This document shows positions 1 to 12,843 of a stretch of DNA of 64,000 nucleotides, piece by piece. The first letter of the stretch is position 1. The number at the start of each line of letters is the position of its first letter. The stretch is from Caprimulgus europaeus (Eukaryota; Chordata; Aves; Caprimulgiformes; Caprimulgidae): the NCBI GenBank assembly GCA_907165065.1, contig OU015524.1:54229295-54293294 (forward strand), given 5' to 3'. The position numbers and the translations under genes are program-made. Below the pieces are notes generated by a model. That model was not told where the DNA came from. It searched no databases and saw nothing but the letters and a program-made list of their open reading frames with translations.

Positions 1-544
1 AAAAAAAAAGGAGTAACTTCAGTGGTGCATTCTGTCTGCAGATTTTAAAAAGCTGATCATTTATGGTTTTAGGATTTCTTTGAACTGTTGGGCAGGAGTG
101 AAATTTAGACATTTATTCTTCCGGTAAGCTTAGCAAATTAAATAGGATTTCGTAGATTCAGAATCAGATTCGTTGTTTTGAGGAATGTCTATTGAAATTG
201 AGCACTGAAATGTTGACTCTTGATTCCTAACAATATTTTCTATGTAACTTTACCAGATAAGTTAAATTTACTTATAGGTTCCCCTCTTGCTTTTGGAATT
301 AGCCTATGAAGTTGGAGAAATCTTTTACCCTGAAATGCATTTTTTGTTAAAATGAAAGAAGTATTGTCTGTCTGTGCTTTGGGAGAAGCAATAGTTCAAA
401 TCTGTGGTAAAGGTATACAGGTTATCATTCACTTCTGGTTCTTAAATATGAAATGTTAAAATTAGTTGTATGGCTTTTTAACCACAAACTGTAGCACTTT
501 CCATTAATTATTTGTAGCTCTAATCACACCATCTCAAAAAGGAT

Positions 545-715
545 GTAACAGAATTGGAAAAGGTACAAAGCAGGAGCAAGGGACATGGAATGGCTTTCAT
601 TGGAAAATAAATTTGATAAATAGACCTTTGAGTTTGGAAAAGAGACGACCGAAGTGGGATATGCTAGAAACAAAAAATGAACCACACAAAGAGATTGAAT
701 GCAGGATGATTAGTC
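545..715 (+). mobile_element. Ancient CR1 LINE relic (fragment of ORF2/3' region)
   Basis: The segments AATTGGAAAAGGTACAAAGC (starting near 551) and TTGGAAAAGAGACGACC (near 634), in this order and orientation, match the 3' part of reverse transcriptase ORF2 in old amniote CR1 families. There the corresponding protein reads LEKVQ followed by LEKRRL. Spacing is compressed, so internal deletions are likely. The fragment is heavily diverged and cannot code. Confidence 0.55.
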
Positions 716-2032
716 TTGATTTCTCAAGGAGAATCAGTTTTTAAAAGTTTAAAATGGTCACAAAGGGTTGAGTGGTGTTGGGTTTTGTATTGGGTTTTTT
801 TAAAGCAACAAACAACTATAGTGTGAAACTCCCTGCAACGCACCATGCTGATGACCTACCAAAACTTTGGTAGGACTGCAAAACTGCTGCATTCATGGAG
901 AAGTTCATTGTGTCACTACTCTTAGTAGCCATACACGCAGCTTCTGGCTTGAGGGGTGCGTAGCTGCTGAGCACCAGGAGCTGCGAGACCGCACTGGGGG
1001 AAGAAACAGTCTGTGCCTCTGCCACTCCCCCTCCAAGCATCCACTGCTGGCCACCATTCAAATACTCAGTGCAATGACTAAGTGGGTACTTCAGATCTGT
1101 TGTGCCTGTTAGATGCATTGTGTATGTATTTTTTGTGTATTTTAAATTTCCTAGAGACAGGTGTGACAGGTTTGCCCACACCTGACAGCAGCCATTTTCA
1201 CTCTGCTGGCTCTGGATGAGTTCGAGCTAACTTTCTCTCTAGCAGCCTATATAGTGCTGTGTTTTGGATTTGTGGCTAAAACAAAGCTGACAACACACCA
1301 GTATTTTGGCTGTTGGTGAGCAGAGCTCACACAGCATCGAGGCCTTCTCTGCTTCTCACTCGGCCCCCTCAAAGGCCAATAGTCTGGTGATGGGTGAGAG
1401 GCAGGGAGGGGAGACAGCCAGCACAGCTGGCCCAAATTGGTCAGAGAGATAGTCCCTACCGTGTAACGTCATGTTCACATCATGCTCAGCAATAAAAGCA
1501 AGGGTGGAGGAGGAAGAACGGGGCTTTTGGCTTCCAAGGTGGCCATTGCTCAGTGACTGGCTTGGGCATTGATCTGTCTGGGGGAGGTGATGAGGGATTT
1601 CCTTTGTATTGCTTTCCCCCCACACACACCTATTAAACTGTCCTTATCTCTGCTCACAAGTTTTCTTGCTTTCATTCTTCCTGTTCTCCCCTTCATCTCA
1701 TTGTTGGGGCAAGGGGAGTGAACAAGCAGCTGCATGGGTGCTTGGCTGCTGGCTGGGGCCAGCCCACCACAACAGGGTTTCTCTCGTTATCTTGATGCAA
1801 CTCTTAACATAGCATGTCTTGTGAACAACATTGCAGGGCCTTATTTCACCACTTCTGAAAATTGCAATGTAGAGAATGGCAACGTTCTTCAACAAAAGCC
1901 TGATTTGTTGCAAAGTTAGTGTTCTTTTTAGTAACCTCTCTCTCCCCCAATTTATTTTTCCTGGAGAGCTCTTCCTAATTGCTGTCGCATCCTTCCTGGT
2001 TTCTGTCCCAGTTTATCCTCATTCAGAGGTGT

Positions 2033-2120
2033 TCATAGAGTCATAGAATAGTTTGGTTGGAAAAGATCATTACGATCATCTAGTCCAACCATAAACCTAG
2101 CATTGCCATGTTTACATGTG
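2033..2120 (-). mobile_element. CR1 LINE 3' end, minus strand
   Basis: Read on the plus strand it begins TCATAGAGTCATAGAATAG, the reverse complement of the short tandem repeat that ends avian CR1. It continues with a TTGG(A)AAGATCAT...ATCATCTAGTCCAACC-type block, the usual reverse-complemented CR1 3' UTR. About 90 bases are recognisable, so this is a typical 5'-truncated insertion. It is moderately diverged and sits in the UST intron. Confidence 0.85.
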
Positions 2121-4709
2121 CCCATAAACACTGAAATGGATAAAGAGAGCAGGTCATTTTATCTCCTGGTTTTTTAAGCATGAGGGAAAGTTTTGTGCAG
2201 TATAACTTTGAAGCATGGTAGTCATTATGTCAAGGCTAGTATTGTCATTAAATCAAAACAGTGCAGTCATCCCAGAAACTTTGATACTAGCCAGTCTCTT
2301 TAACACTGGAATGAAACTACTGATTGAAACACTGCAGACATGAGACAATTTGCAGGACTAAGTGCAGGAGCGATGGCTTTTCATACCCTGTAAATCTCCC
2401 GTTCTGATTCATGGGTATTTTCATAGTACTCTGCTAATTCCTTTAATCTGCAGTAGAGTTAAGGCTACTGAGAATATACTTCCTGTAAACAAGGTGATAG
2501 ATGGCAGTGTGGTGTGCCCGTGTATCTCTTCCCTGTCAGCACAGTAATGCTAAATGCAAGTTGAATTAAAAAGGATTGCTGAGCAAACTCTGTTTCCTTA
2601 GAGGATTGCCCTTGGTGCTGACGCACGAGCGAGAACGGTCAAGGTGTGCTGGAGCTGATGGTGGAAGTCACTGAAGGCAGATGAGAGGCACTACGGGGGA
2701 GGCTGCCTTTGCTGCCGGCTGGTGCAGATGTGCATAGGTGCACAGGGAGGCCTTCATCTGCGAAGATCTTGGTCTCACAAGTATGTGTTAGAAATGCCAT
2801 TTCCCCATCCTCCGGGAGGAAAATGTATTGCTGGAATACAGAGCGTGTACATGCATGTGTAAACCTCGATGGTGTTTGAACAGCATCTAAGCACCTAAAT
2901 ATGTCCTGTATTCATTGATATTAACCTGAGCAGATTAAAATCACACTTCTCACTTAACTGTGGCCTGCTTCTGAAAACTCTTAGATGTATAAATAATTGC
3001 TAGGGGAAGCCTCCTGCCACAGCTCACTGAGACACTCCATCCTGTGATACAGCCTCTGAGGTAGCTCACCTCACCCAAGCGCTTCAGTGCTCAGGATCAA
3101 ACAGGTCACACTAGGCCTGGGGATTTTTTTCTGCATTTTTCAAGTCCTCATCTCTGGCCTGTGGCTGTGCTGCTAAAGTGCTGAGGTTGGCATGAAGAGC
3201 CACCGTGTCTCTGTGTAACCTCTGCAACAGGATCTGCCTCCGAGGTTTCAGGGAGGGGCACAACCTCTCAATTTGCAGCGAACCCCAAGTGACCCAAGTT
3301 CCCCATCGCAGACCAGGGCTGCAGGCTCTGTTACAGAGACAGCAAAAAGCCCAGGTGTGAATTTACCTTGACTTGTGTTTAATGATTTTGAGGAAATCCA
3401 GCAGGAGCCTTGGTCACTGTGAAGTTCTGAGATAGCTAAATGTTTGAGTTATTTATCTGTCAGACTCTTCAAGGTCTGCTAGGTACATCGAAATTTCTGT
3501 CTTTTTATGAGTGAGGACTCTCGCCCTTCACACGAGCTGCTTCATGCAGGCACAGAGGGGAGCCGTGGGTCCCCTGGGGCTTCCTGGAAGGAGGAAAGAT
3601 GCATTCTTGTTCCCGGTTCACAGTAACCTCAGGGGATGCAAAGACCCGGGCAGCCTTAGGGCTTTAGCCCTGTTGAGACATTATACTTTGCCTTCTAGCC
3701 TGAATGGTAGAGGATCAAGACATTCTCTCTCCGGGAAAAGCATGGGGTGAGAATTGCATTAGCCACACTAGGAGATTACTCTCCTCTCCCAGGACTTCCA
3801 GTTAATATAATTCCCCTTCTTTTTTGTTTTTTCTCTTCCTGAAATAAGTCTGCCTGTGTTAAACAACGGACCCTTTTCCTCGGTTTTGGCCAGAGGAGGA
3901 AGCCTTTGTCCCGATACCCTGGCAGCTGGCCAAGGCAGTTGGGCTGTGGGCCAGGAGGGGGTGAACTTGAAAGGAACAGTGTGTTGTTTCTGCTCTGGTA
4001 GCATTCTTCCTTCTTCACCAGTGCCTCAGCCCCTGGCTGCCTTCAGTCACTCATTATACACAAAAGAACCTAAGGGCAAAAGAGAAAATTTTCTCTTGAC
4101 CGCCTGTAACTTGCAATAATAAGAAATAAAGCAATTTCAGGGCTTTCAAGCTCTCTGTGTGCAGACATAGTCGGGAGAAAATCTTCCTAGAACTGGCAGC
4201 TTTTCACAAGGGCAAAGAGAACTGATATCATGGGGGTTTTTTTCTCCATTTTAATAGCAGCTTTCATACAGTAATGTACATCTACCAGTCCTGTATGCCC
4301 TGTGAGTAGTAGTTTTACCTTGGCAATGCATAAATTTTATTATTGGCCATTACTTTAGTCCTAGTTAGTATTTTTGCTATCATTTCTCATTTCAGTAGTT
4401 ACTCATCTATAAGGCAATAAGCAGTTTTATCTATGCTCTAGGAAGACAGGAGGAGGCAGCACTTAGAATTAAATGTTCTCAAACTTTTTTTGAAAAATGT
4501 AGTGTTACTTCTCATTCCTGCAAGGCCTGAGACTGCAGGGTGGTGACCACTAGGTTTGAACAGCCAACAACTGGCAAAGGTAGCAAATTGGGTGTTCAGA
4601 CATCTTCCATCACATGGAGGCATCTCAAGGGCATTGACAAAAAGGCTTTCACAAGTGGTGCTCCAGACTTGGAAACTGACACGTGCAAGACTTGGAACTT
4701 GGATCTATG

Positions 4710-5225
4710 AAAGACTTAAATGGACCATTGGGTCGTTCAGCTTGGCTTCTTGTGTGCTACAGGCCACACAGTTTCTCTTGCTTCTGCACAGAGATCAGTA
4801 ACTGGAGTTGGTTAAGTTATCCAGCTTTGATGTAAAAATATCAAGTGATAGAAAATCAACTCTTTTTATTTTATCCTAGTGATTAATCACCTTCACCAGT
4901 TTAAAAAGCTGTGCCTTACTTCTAGTTCATATTTTGATGGCTTCAGCTTCCAACCCTTCAGTATCCATAGTTTTCTCACCATGAAAATATGTCGATGCTG
5001 CAAATAAGTCACCTCTCAATCTTCTCTTTTTGGTAAGCTGACCAAAACGAATTTACCATCTTTCTCTAAAGTGTCCCTTCCAACCTCAGTATTCATTCTG
5101 AGGCTGTTTTCATACCCTGTATGATTTAGGATGTGGTTACAAAACTGGATGCTATATGCCAGTGTTGCACTCATCAATACTATATATGGAAATAAAGACA
5201 CCTCCACCTCACCCAATCCCTCTTA
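4710..5225 (-). mobile_element. Old CR1 LINE relic, minus strand
   Basis: In plus-strand order the interval carries the hallmarks of a reverse-complemented CR1 3' region of the turtle/crocodilian-like type. These are a 'gaccattgggtc..cttcttgtgtgcta.aggcca.a' start, a 'gattaatcaccttcacc' block, 'gccttacttctagttcatattttgatggcttcagcttccaaccc', then 'aagtcacctctcaatcttctcttttt' (paraphrased with gaps). About 500 bases align by eye, with indels. The age of the family suggests insertion well before the bird radiation. Confidence 0.65.
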
Positions 5226-6438
5226 GACATCTTAAGCTTGCACAGCATGCCTCTTCCATCGCTTCCTTTTTGTGGATGAAAATCACAGATGGCAGCCTAC
5301 TGTGACTCGAAGCACACAGGCAAGATGCCTGCTCTAGGTTCATAAGTCACAGGCTCTATCTCTTCAGATTTTCTGCGTAGCATACCTGTGGTGAAGCTTT
5401 TCCTACTCATGAGCACTGCTGAAATTTGTTTGGATCACTGAAACTTTCTCTTCACTTCTCTCTGCAAAAAAGTAATAATGTTAATATCTGCAAAACCTAC
5501 TATGCAACACTGTTCACAAGCAATCTGTAAGAACCTATTTTTAAATTGTGGTTTTGTCAGATCCAGATTTGGCTGGATCCATTCAACAGTACTTACAGAG
5601 CTATAAAAGATACATTAGAAATTGCATATGGACTGCAACCATAGCGATTCTTTCGGCAACTCGAACTAGAGAATCCTGGCATTTCCTCTGCAGATGACTT
5701 TGGTTTTGGCTCCTCCAACTCTGTCTAGTTCAACTTAGGAGTTGCTTAACAGCAATAAAAGTACCTGACCACATTCTCATAAGAATCTGACTTTTCACTC
5801 TACTAGTGTGGGTTAATTTTCAGCTTTTTTTTTTTCCATCTGTGTTAACTTACCTTAGCTGGGAATGCAACATTAAAGTGCACAAAATAAAGGAGTCTCT
5901 TAGAAGATCTTGTTGAGATCTGTTATCTGATCATGTGTGAGATACAGCACATTTCCAGGCTGGGCAGCAGCAGAGGCAGTGTGTGGTACAGGCGGGTCGG
6001 CTGAGGTGTCCCATGCAGCTGGAAATCCATGCTGTTGGATCCACAGCTCTGAACTGGTAGGAGCAAAGGCATAACACTGAAGTTTCCAAGAGGAGAGTTG
6101 GAGATTTTATGATAAATACTTCCTGGCTGGAGAAGAGCCCTCAGAGAGTGGTGGCTGTTTACAAAGTATGGGGAAAGTTATATATTTGCATTGCAGAGTG
6201 TGTTGTAAGGCAAGTGTTTCATAATAGTGATAAAATGCCATTAATAGCTTAAGTGGTATTTCAGAGCACTGTTGGATGCATATCACTGTTACGTTGTCAA
6301 ACTGACAGACTGACCAGTGCAGTGTTGACCTCTGCAATACAGTCCCAATATATGTTACTTGCATACTGTGGGAAGATGTTTCTTTTGTTGTTTTCAGCCT
6401 TATTGGCTCAAGGTACTTCTCACATTTATCATTCACTC

Positions 6439-6454
6439 TTTTTTTTTTTTTTTT
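6439..6454. repeat. UST: T16 homopolymer in the UST intron
   Basis: An uninterrupted T run in the last UST intron, followed by a pyrimidine-rich stretch. No retroposon body is recognised next to it. Confidence 0.85.
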
Positions 6455-7359
6455 CTTCTCCATGTTTCTTCCTTGTTCTGATTTTGTGCCATGCCTCCTT
6501 GCTGTTTACATCCTTGAGCATTAGTAGTTGTTTGATTATGTGTCTTTCAGATTATCTGTGTGAGCTCTTCCTGGCTAATCTCTGTTTTGGCATCCATTCT
6601 GCTGGGTTATCATTCTCAGAGCTGCCTGCATTTTGTCTGTGCTAATGTTAATAATGAAATGAGATTAGGCTAACAGTGACATTATTCTTCCCTCTGGTTT
6701 CCTTATTCATTGTAGTGGTAAAAAAGAAGAAAGAGCATTGCTGTAACTGTCTCATCTAGTTCAGTCTCTGTCACTGGCAGCCGTTGTTTTGCAGTGTCCG
6801 TGTTAATTACAGCCTGCTGTACTTACTCCCAAGATCCCTGTTTGATAAATAGGACATCTGGTTTGCGTAGGATTGCAGGTCTCTGGAGTTCTGGGTGTTT
6901 CCCTGACCCCCGGAGAGCTGTCCTTTCAGAGAGATCTGTATCTGACCTTTAGGAGATGGAACATTGCAGTGTGCCAGTGGCCTAGAGTTCTCCTCGTCCC
7001 ATGGAGTTAGGAGGTGTTCCATGTCATCGAAGCAGCACAATAATTCAGGACAGAAATGCTGAAACAAAGCAAGTATTGCTAAGAAGCTTAGCATAACTCC
7101 TCAGTACACACATGAGTCTAATCTTTATCTACATGTTGTTAAAACTTACACGTTACTTTGCTGATGTGAATAGCGGAGAAGAGAGTAAACTAACAGTAAG
7201 GAGGTTAATAATTGGGATTCATGGTATTTCAGACAGGCAAAACTAGTAGATGCTATGGGACAAATTAGCACTTCCTTTTTTGGCAGCTTTGGTTTTTAAT
7301 ACACTTCTTCCCGGTCGGTAACTCTGTTAGGTTTTCTCTGCCATCCCTGCTTTCCCTCA

Positions 7360-8100
7360 GCAAACACGTGCCTGCACAGGGCGCTCGGCCACACAGTAGG
7401 GCCGGGGTGCAGCATCCATCCCCCGCCTGGCACCCAGCACCTGCCCGCACCCGGCGCGCTCCCAGGCAGTAGCAGCCCCGTGGCCATCGGAAAGGCGGCA
7501 CGTGAGCAAATGCATTGGCATCTCATCTCTTCTCCTGAAACCATTCTTTCCCAGATATCCTTCCAAAAGCCCAGATAAAAATGTTGAGTTTGAAAAGCAG
7601 ATCGACTGTGCCAGAAAATTTTCTGCTGAGCTGTAGGTAGAAATGATTTCTAGCGTGGCCAACAGAGCTCTGTTTTAGCACTGCAGCAATCATTTGAGCG
7701 GCATATCAAGCAGCGGCCCTCGACGACTCATACGTCACATCTAACCGCAGTGACATACATTTATTTCCATTTAAAACTGTGGAGAAGTAGGTATGTGCTG
7801 TAGCTCAGCTGCGTATGATTGAAACGCGGGGCCTCCCCGGGTAGTTCCAGGAAATGAATGTACTGTATCTGTGACAGCCATCGTGTTCATGCAGCCGTAA
7901 AGCAGCCGAGCTCGGCGTGGGGTTCTTCCACCGCCAGCATTAGTTAGCCAGGAGAGCCCGCAGTTACGCTCGCCTGCAGCTGCCCCGCGCTGGCTCCAGC
8001 CTGGCTCACCTCTCTCCGCTGGATCCCTGAGGGTGCCGGGATCCCTGCCACTTTGTCCAGGAGCAGTGCTGGGGAGCGAGCCTCTGCCTTGCACCCACCG
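7360..8100. promoter_or_regulatory. Intronic CpG-rich islet with E-boxes and CRE-like site
   Basis: Two CpG-dense patches (about 7370-7505 and 7690-8060) stand out from the AT-rich UST intron. They contain two CACGTG E-boxes (7365-7370 and 7499-7504, 134 bases apart) and a CRE-like TACGTCAC (7731-7738). This suggests an intronic enhancer or alternative promoter. A 202-codon minus-strand open frame (7944-8552) overlaps the second patch; it resembles no protein I know and is probably a by-product of composition. The motif matches are seen; the function is inferred. Confidence 0.35.
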
Positions 8101-11100
8101 AAATGGAGGGAAGCTGCAGAGAGCGTCACTCTGAGATTCTCTTTTGAGGTGGAGAATGCCTTTAGGATCATTTTGTCTAAATATAGCAATCCAAGGTTTT
8201 TTGAGCCACGAAGTAGAAAAACTTTCCCTATGGTTTGGATTGCTGCAGTGAGTAACACAGATTTCTTAGTTAAAAAAAATAAAAATAAATAAAACAAGTG
8301 ACAGTGGGGAAAGTAACGGTACATATTCATCACCTGGTAACCCAAAAGAACGTAACTTTCCTCATCCATATCTGCATACCCATTTAGTCTTAATTCAAGG
8401 CCTGAGCAGGCTGCACTTTGAGGTTGGGTTACTGTATAGTACATTCTTTTTAGTAATTTAAAAGAATGCCAAAGCAAACACAGTTTATAAAAAAATAGCC
8501 CTAAAAAGTAAATGGTGTAGCTTGTTGCCCTCCATATGGTTAGCTGTCTCAAAGGTCATAAATGGGGGTCCTTTAGTGGGACAGCTGGGTTTATGTAGCA
8601 TATGCAGATTGTTATTTTGGCTTTAAGCCAGATCTGCCTAATTTTTCCATTTTGCCTCTATAATGAGGAGAGGTGGTTAAGGTGACTTCAAGAGGCAGTT
8701 CTGTAATTTTATTCCTATTTGTATTAAAGAGCCTTTTAAGAGTATTTAAGATTAGAAAGCAGTCTAAATAAGATTCAAGCACAAAAAAAAGCAAAGTTCA
8801 CTTGTTTTATCAAAAGGCTGAGCCTGCAGCCAAGCACAGCCCCAACTCTGACAACCATCTGACAACCAGCACCTCACAGCTATTTGTGCACTGCAGTTAC
8901 TGATGGTGATACTGCAAAGCAAACCACAGGAAGACAAAGAAATCTACATTGCTCCTGTAGCCTTCCAGAGTGTGGGGGTTTCTATCTGTATGTATTATAT
9001 GCATAGAGCAGAGAAGAACTACACATCCAGGAATCCTCTATGTCATGACTACTGCCAGTTCAGACAATGAGTATGTTTTGCTGCTTTCTCGCTGCTTGCC
9101 GCAAGGGTGGCTGCAGCACCCGGGTGTTTTGGCAGAGTGGGTGCTGGGGGGCTGCTCCCTGCCTAGCACACCACCAGCACATTCCTTTTCAGCTGGTCCT
9201 GCCCCATACTGACCGCCCCCCAAGAAAACAGTCTAGCCCTTTTCACCTTGTCATCATTGGCAGCGCTCCTGGGCCGAACACAAGTGCCTCTCTCTGCTGG
9301 GAGGAGCAGCCACCAAGGGCAGCTGGAGATGTAAGAAGTGGCTTTTCCCAGTTAGAGTCCTGGAGGGACCGTATAAGTAAAGAGCTTTTTCCAACGATGT
9401 AAATGGAGTTTTCTGTAACAGAAATAACCTATGTAAAATAAAAATGAAGTTGGCAAGCAGTATAAAGGCTTAAGCTTAATAAATGCAATATTTAGTAGTG
9501 TATATTTGCTGCTGAGTTTATAAAGAAAACCAGATTGCAAAGGTGATGGAAGCTACCAACTAGGCACCAGAAAAAGGAATGTCTTTAAGTATTCAATCAT
9601 CATAAGGCAGTTGCCTTCTCACCCCGTGATAGACCGAGTACAGTGTCCTTCGTGGACGGTATTCATTTAATACCCATCAATGGCAATGTGAACAACTGAC
9701 GGAGAATTTAAAAAGTTGAGACATTTGTTAGTCTCTTCTGGTCTCTGGGTAAAGGTGGTGTAGAAGAGAATAAGGGTTTGGAGAACCCAAATATTTTCAC
9801 CAAAAATATTTCACCCCATTCACTGGATAGAGATAGTGCTTTCTATGCTAATATCTATTTTAAATGCAAGCAATTAATAATCGTTCCTTTACACTTTTTC
9901 TTAACTAGACAGCACATTAAAGATTGCTTATTTATGTTTAATTCAGCTTTTGTATATTTTAATCATTTTACTCCTATCTAAATAAAACTTTACAAATTAA
10001 TAAACAATAAGTATAGAACATATATCACCATATACCACTGTAATTAAAGAACAAAGAACTCTCTGTGTACTAAGTTGTTTAATTACTTAGATATATGACT
10101 AGAGATAGAGATTTCAGTGTAGAGAGCTACAAAGTTTGCTGTAAAATGTCAGTTTAATTACAGAGCAACGTTGTAGTTTTTACCAACTAATGAAAACTAT
10201 TCTTTCTTTAGGGAAGGAATTAAAAGTACAAATGCAAAATAAAATTAATGCTTCAAATATTTTTTGTCATTATTTAGAACAGCATTACATTTGATAACTA
10301 GTTACCCTATTGTCTCTTCTTTCTCCTACATTTCAAATTACTCTGCTGTAATTGGTAAGCATAACTGAGAGGGAGAATGTCTCTTTCAGATACAGCTTTT
10401 TTTCTTCTGCACCAAATGAGTGTTGTGCAGTGAAGTCAAGTGAATATGAGAACATCCAACCCAGCAGCACTTGCTGTCTTGCGTATTATTACTAAAATGA
10501 ACGGCTTTCGGTTGTTTTCCTTAATTCCTTTACTCTGAAGTAGGAAAATGTGTTGCCTGAAAATTAGAGTATGTTTATAGGTGTGGATACCCTAAGCTAT
10601 ATGAACATTAGTCATTTAAAATGTAAAGAAAGCAGATCATGTTCATGTTCTACCCTTCTGTTGTACCTTTCAAGGCTTAAAATCTTGCATAATAACAACT
10701 TTTTGTCTAAAGATCATTGGTTTTGTGTTTGCTAGCTGGACTTACTCATCTTTTATTACCTCTTGAAATAAATGGGTTTGCCTTTGGTTAAAATTCCTCT
10801 CTTCCCTAAAAAGTTATTCTTGATTATTTCTCTTGGATTAACATATTGCTTGTGGAATCCTAAGAACAACTTACTTTTCCTCCTAGGAACCACTGATCCA
10901 TCCCTTAGCCTTACGTGTAAGTGATTGTGAAAACCTGTTTCTTTGTAGAACTGCTAAGCACGTGTTTAGCTTTGCTGGCAGGTGCTTCAGGAGACCTCAG
11001 TTTGGGCTGCTCACATGAGCAAAACTCTGCCTATGATAAAATTCTGTTTTGATTCAGGGTCTCCCCCTGGAAGTGAGGGTGGTTCCTGCCACTGGGACCT

Positions 11101-11479
11101 GGTTGGAAACATGAAATGTTCTTTGTTGTCTGCTTCTGCTTCTTCCTTTTAAGTTTTTTCTTTGCCATGCTTCATGACCTGACCCTTTTGAATTCCTCCA
11201 ACTTGCAGAACTGCTCTTACAATAAAATTTAGTTTTTCATATCAAAATCCAGCTCTTCTTCACTGCAACTGTTTATCTATGTAGTCATGTAGAATATGGA
11301 GATTTATGTTTGGCATTTGAGCAGCAGAAGCCAAACATTATCCTGGAACAAAAAAGAAAAAAATAGTAGTTCTCATGCAGACCTTTTGCTGTTTTAACAA
11401 AGAGCAAGGAAGTGAAGTAAGGACTGACAAGATTAAAATTAATCTATTAGTTTTAGAGTTATAGAAAATTGCCTTAAGA

Positions 11480-11725
11480 TGTCCCCTAGTCAAGTGGCTT
11501 CCCTCAGGAGAGAACCAATTTATCTGTTCTTAAAATCCTCCTGAGATACAGCTTTTGTAACTCATATGGTCTACTGCACTGCCTGGCTATCCTTGCCATG
11601 AAAGAAGTTTTTTTCTAATGCCTAAGTGGCATCTCCTTGCTTCCATGCAAGCCCATTCATCTTACCTTGTCTGGACCCAGGTTTATTCTGAGGCTATCAC
11701 AGTCATTTCCATGGGCATCACGTTC
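11480..11725 (-). mobile_element. Old CR1 LINE relic, minus strand
   Basis: The plus-strand text has a block with 'ccctagtcaagtggcttcc', then 'ggagagaaccaatttatctg', and about 90 bases on 'gaaagaagtttttttctaat', 'aagcccattcatctta' and 'ccttgtc'. This order is the reverse complement of the CR1 ORF2 C-terminal region (the phe-rich '(R)KNFF' area and its surroundings). It is degraded and non-coding, about 1.1 kb upstream of the UST exon. Confidence 0.55.
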
Positions 11726-12821
11726 TATCAGAGTAACACATGAGTCTTGGTGAATTGGTGCACTGAGCTTTCAGAAAACCTAATGACAGAAGGTAGTACT
11801 TCATCACTGTAACATTCACCTCCACTTCTAAAGAAAGTTGATGTTGTTAGGGGGGATACAGTGATACTACAGGTCAGTACTTCCAGCTTTTTTTGTTCTC
11901 TTCTTCACAGTTGACTTTCAGTTATGTTTCTGTCTTGGAGAAGAAAATACTTAGGATGCTCTGGCAGCCGGTTGCCATCTGGTAGAAAACAGCAAAATTA
12001 TTGCCTTGAGACTTTGCTTTACACCTTGTTCAAATACATTAACCTCCAAAGGTAGAATAATCTATTGAGATAGGAGAAAAAGAGGTAATTCAGTATTTTT
12101 GTTGGTAACTGTAATTCTTTATCAACAATAACAGTGTTTTATTTCAGTTTACCAAAGCAAAAGTTGTCAGGTGAAGAGGGAATATACTGAAATTTTCCAG
12201 TCCCAAGGCACAACAGGAAGATGAGTCTAGTTTAATTAGCAGTTATAACAGGACAAGAAAGTCAACAGGCACATTCCATCTTGAGGTGTCACGTGGTGAT
12301 GCCAGCAATGCTTCAGTGCTAGCCTGAGATGGATTCAGGTTGATATATATCTGTTTAGACTTGAACACTAATAAAGCACAACTGAGACATGGTGTAGTAT
12401 GCCACATAGGAAATAATAGATTAGCTCAGCTCAGCTGTGTGCAGGATATATGTACTTCACATGCATCAGGCAGAATTTCTGAAGCTATGCAAGATTATGG
12501 GTTTCTGTACATGTAGTTTGTGCTCATAATGGGTATGACCTGATTTGCATTTTCAGATAAGCATTGCCAATTAAGATCCTCGGTGACTACGCACAATGCC
12601 AAATTCCATGTACGAACTTGTATAACTAGCCGTATTTAAACACGCAAATCTAACTTCAAGCATCTGTATTTTTTCATCTCTTCTTAAAAGTAAATCCTTT
12701 GTTAAGGAGACAGATTGAGCTCGCTTGTATCAGTAATGCAGTAGGGCCATGCCTTAAAGTTTTGTTTTAAAAAAGGTTTGGGTCTGGTCTCATTAATCAG
12801 CACCCACCATGTTGCTTGTTG

Positions 12822-12843
12822 TTTTTTTCATTTTTTTTTACAG
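12822..12843 (+). promoter_or_regulatory. UST: 3' splice site of the UST terminal exon
   Basis: A pyrimidine tract dominated by T runs into ACAG, whose AG is at 12842-12843. The reading frame recognised as UST opens right after it. The downstream exon contributes AA to a codon whose first base comes from the previous exon, so this is a phase 1 junction. It decides the exon's left edge, because the open frame itself continues 28 bases into the intron. Confidence 0.85.

Larger units (their letters stand above)
1..12843 (+). other. UST: Last intron of UST (3' portion within the window)
   Basis: This stretch lies upstream of the terminal UST exon and ends in a good 3' splice site: a T-rich tract followed by ACAG, with the intron's final AG at 12842-12843. 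No other open segment resembles a UST exon, so the preceding exon lies left of the window. The intron is phase 1: the exon begins with the last two bases of a codon. Contents are mostly AT-rich unique sequence, four CR1 relics (about 545, 2033, 4710 and 11480), a 16-T run at 6439, and a CpG-rich islet near 7360-8100. I see nothing recognisable in 5230-6430 or 8600-11450. The assignment is an inference from the exon identity. Confidence 0.85.

Noticed and set aside
12816..12843. ATG at 12816 as the start of a small 103-residue protein
   Set aside because: The first nine codons are the intron's T-rich splice tract (MLFFSFFFT). The UST homology starts exactly after the ACAG acceptor, so this is an internal terminal exon, not a short gene.
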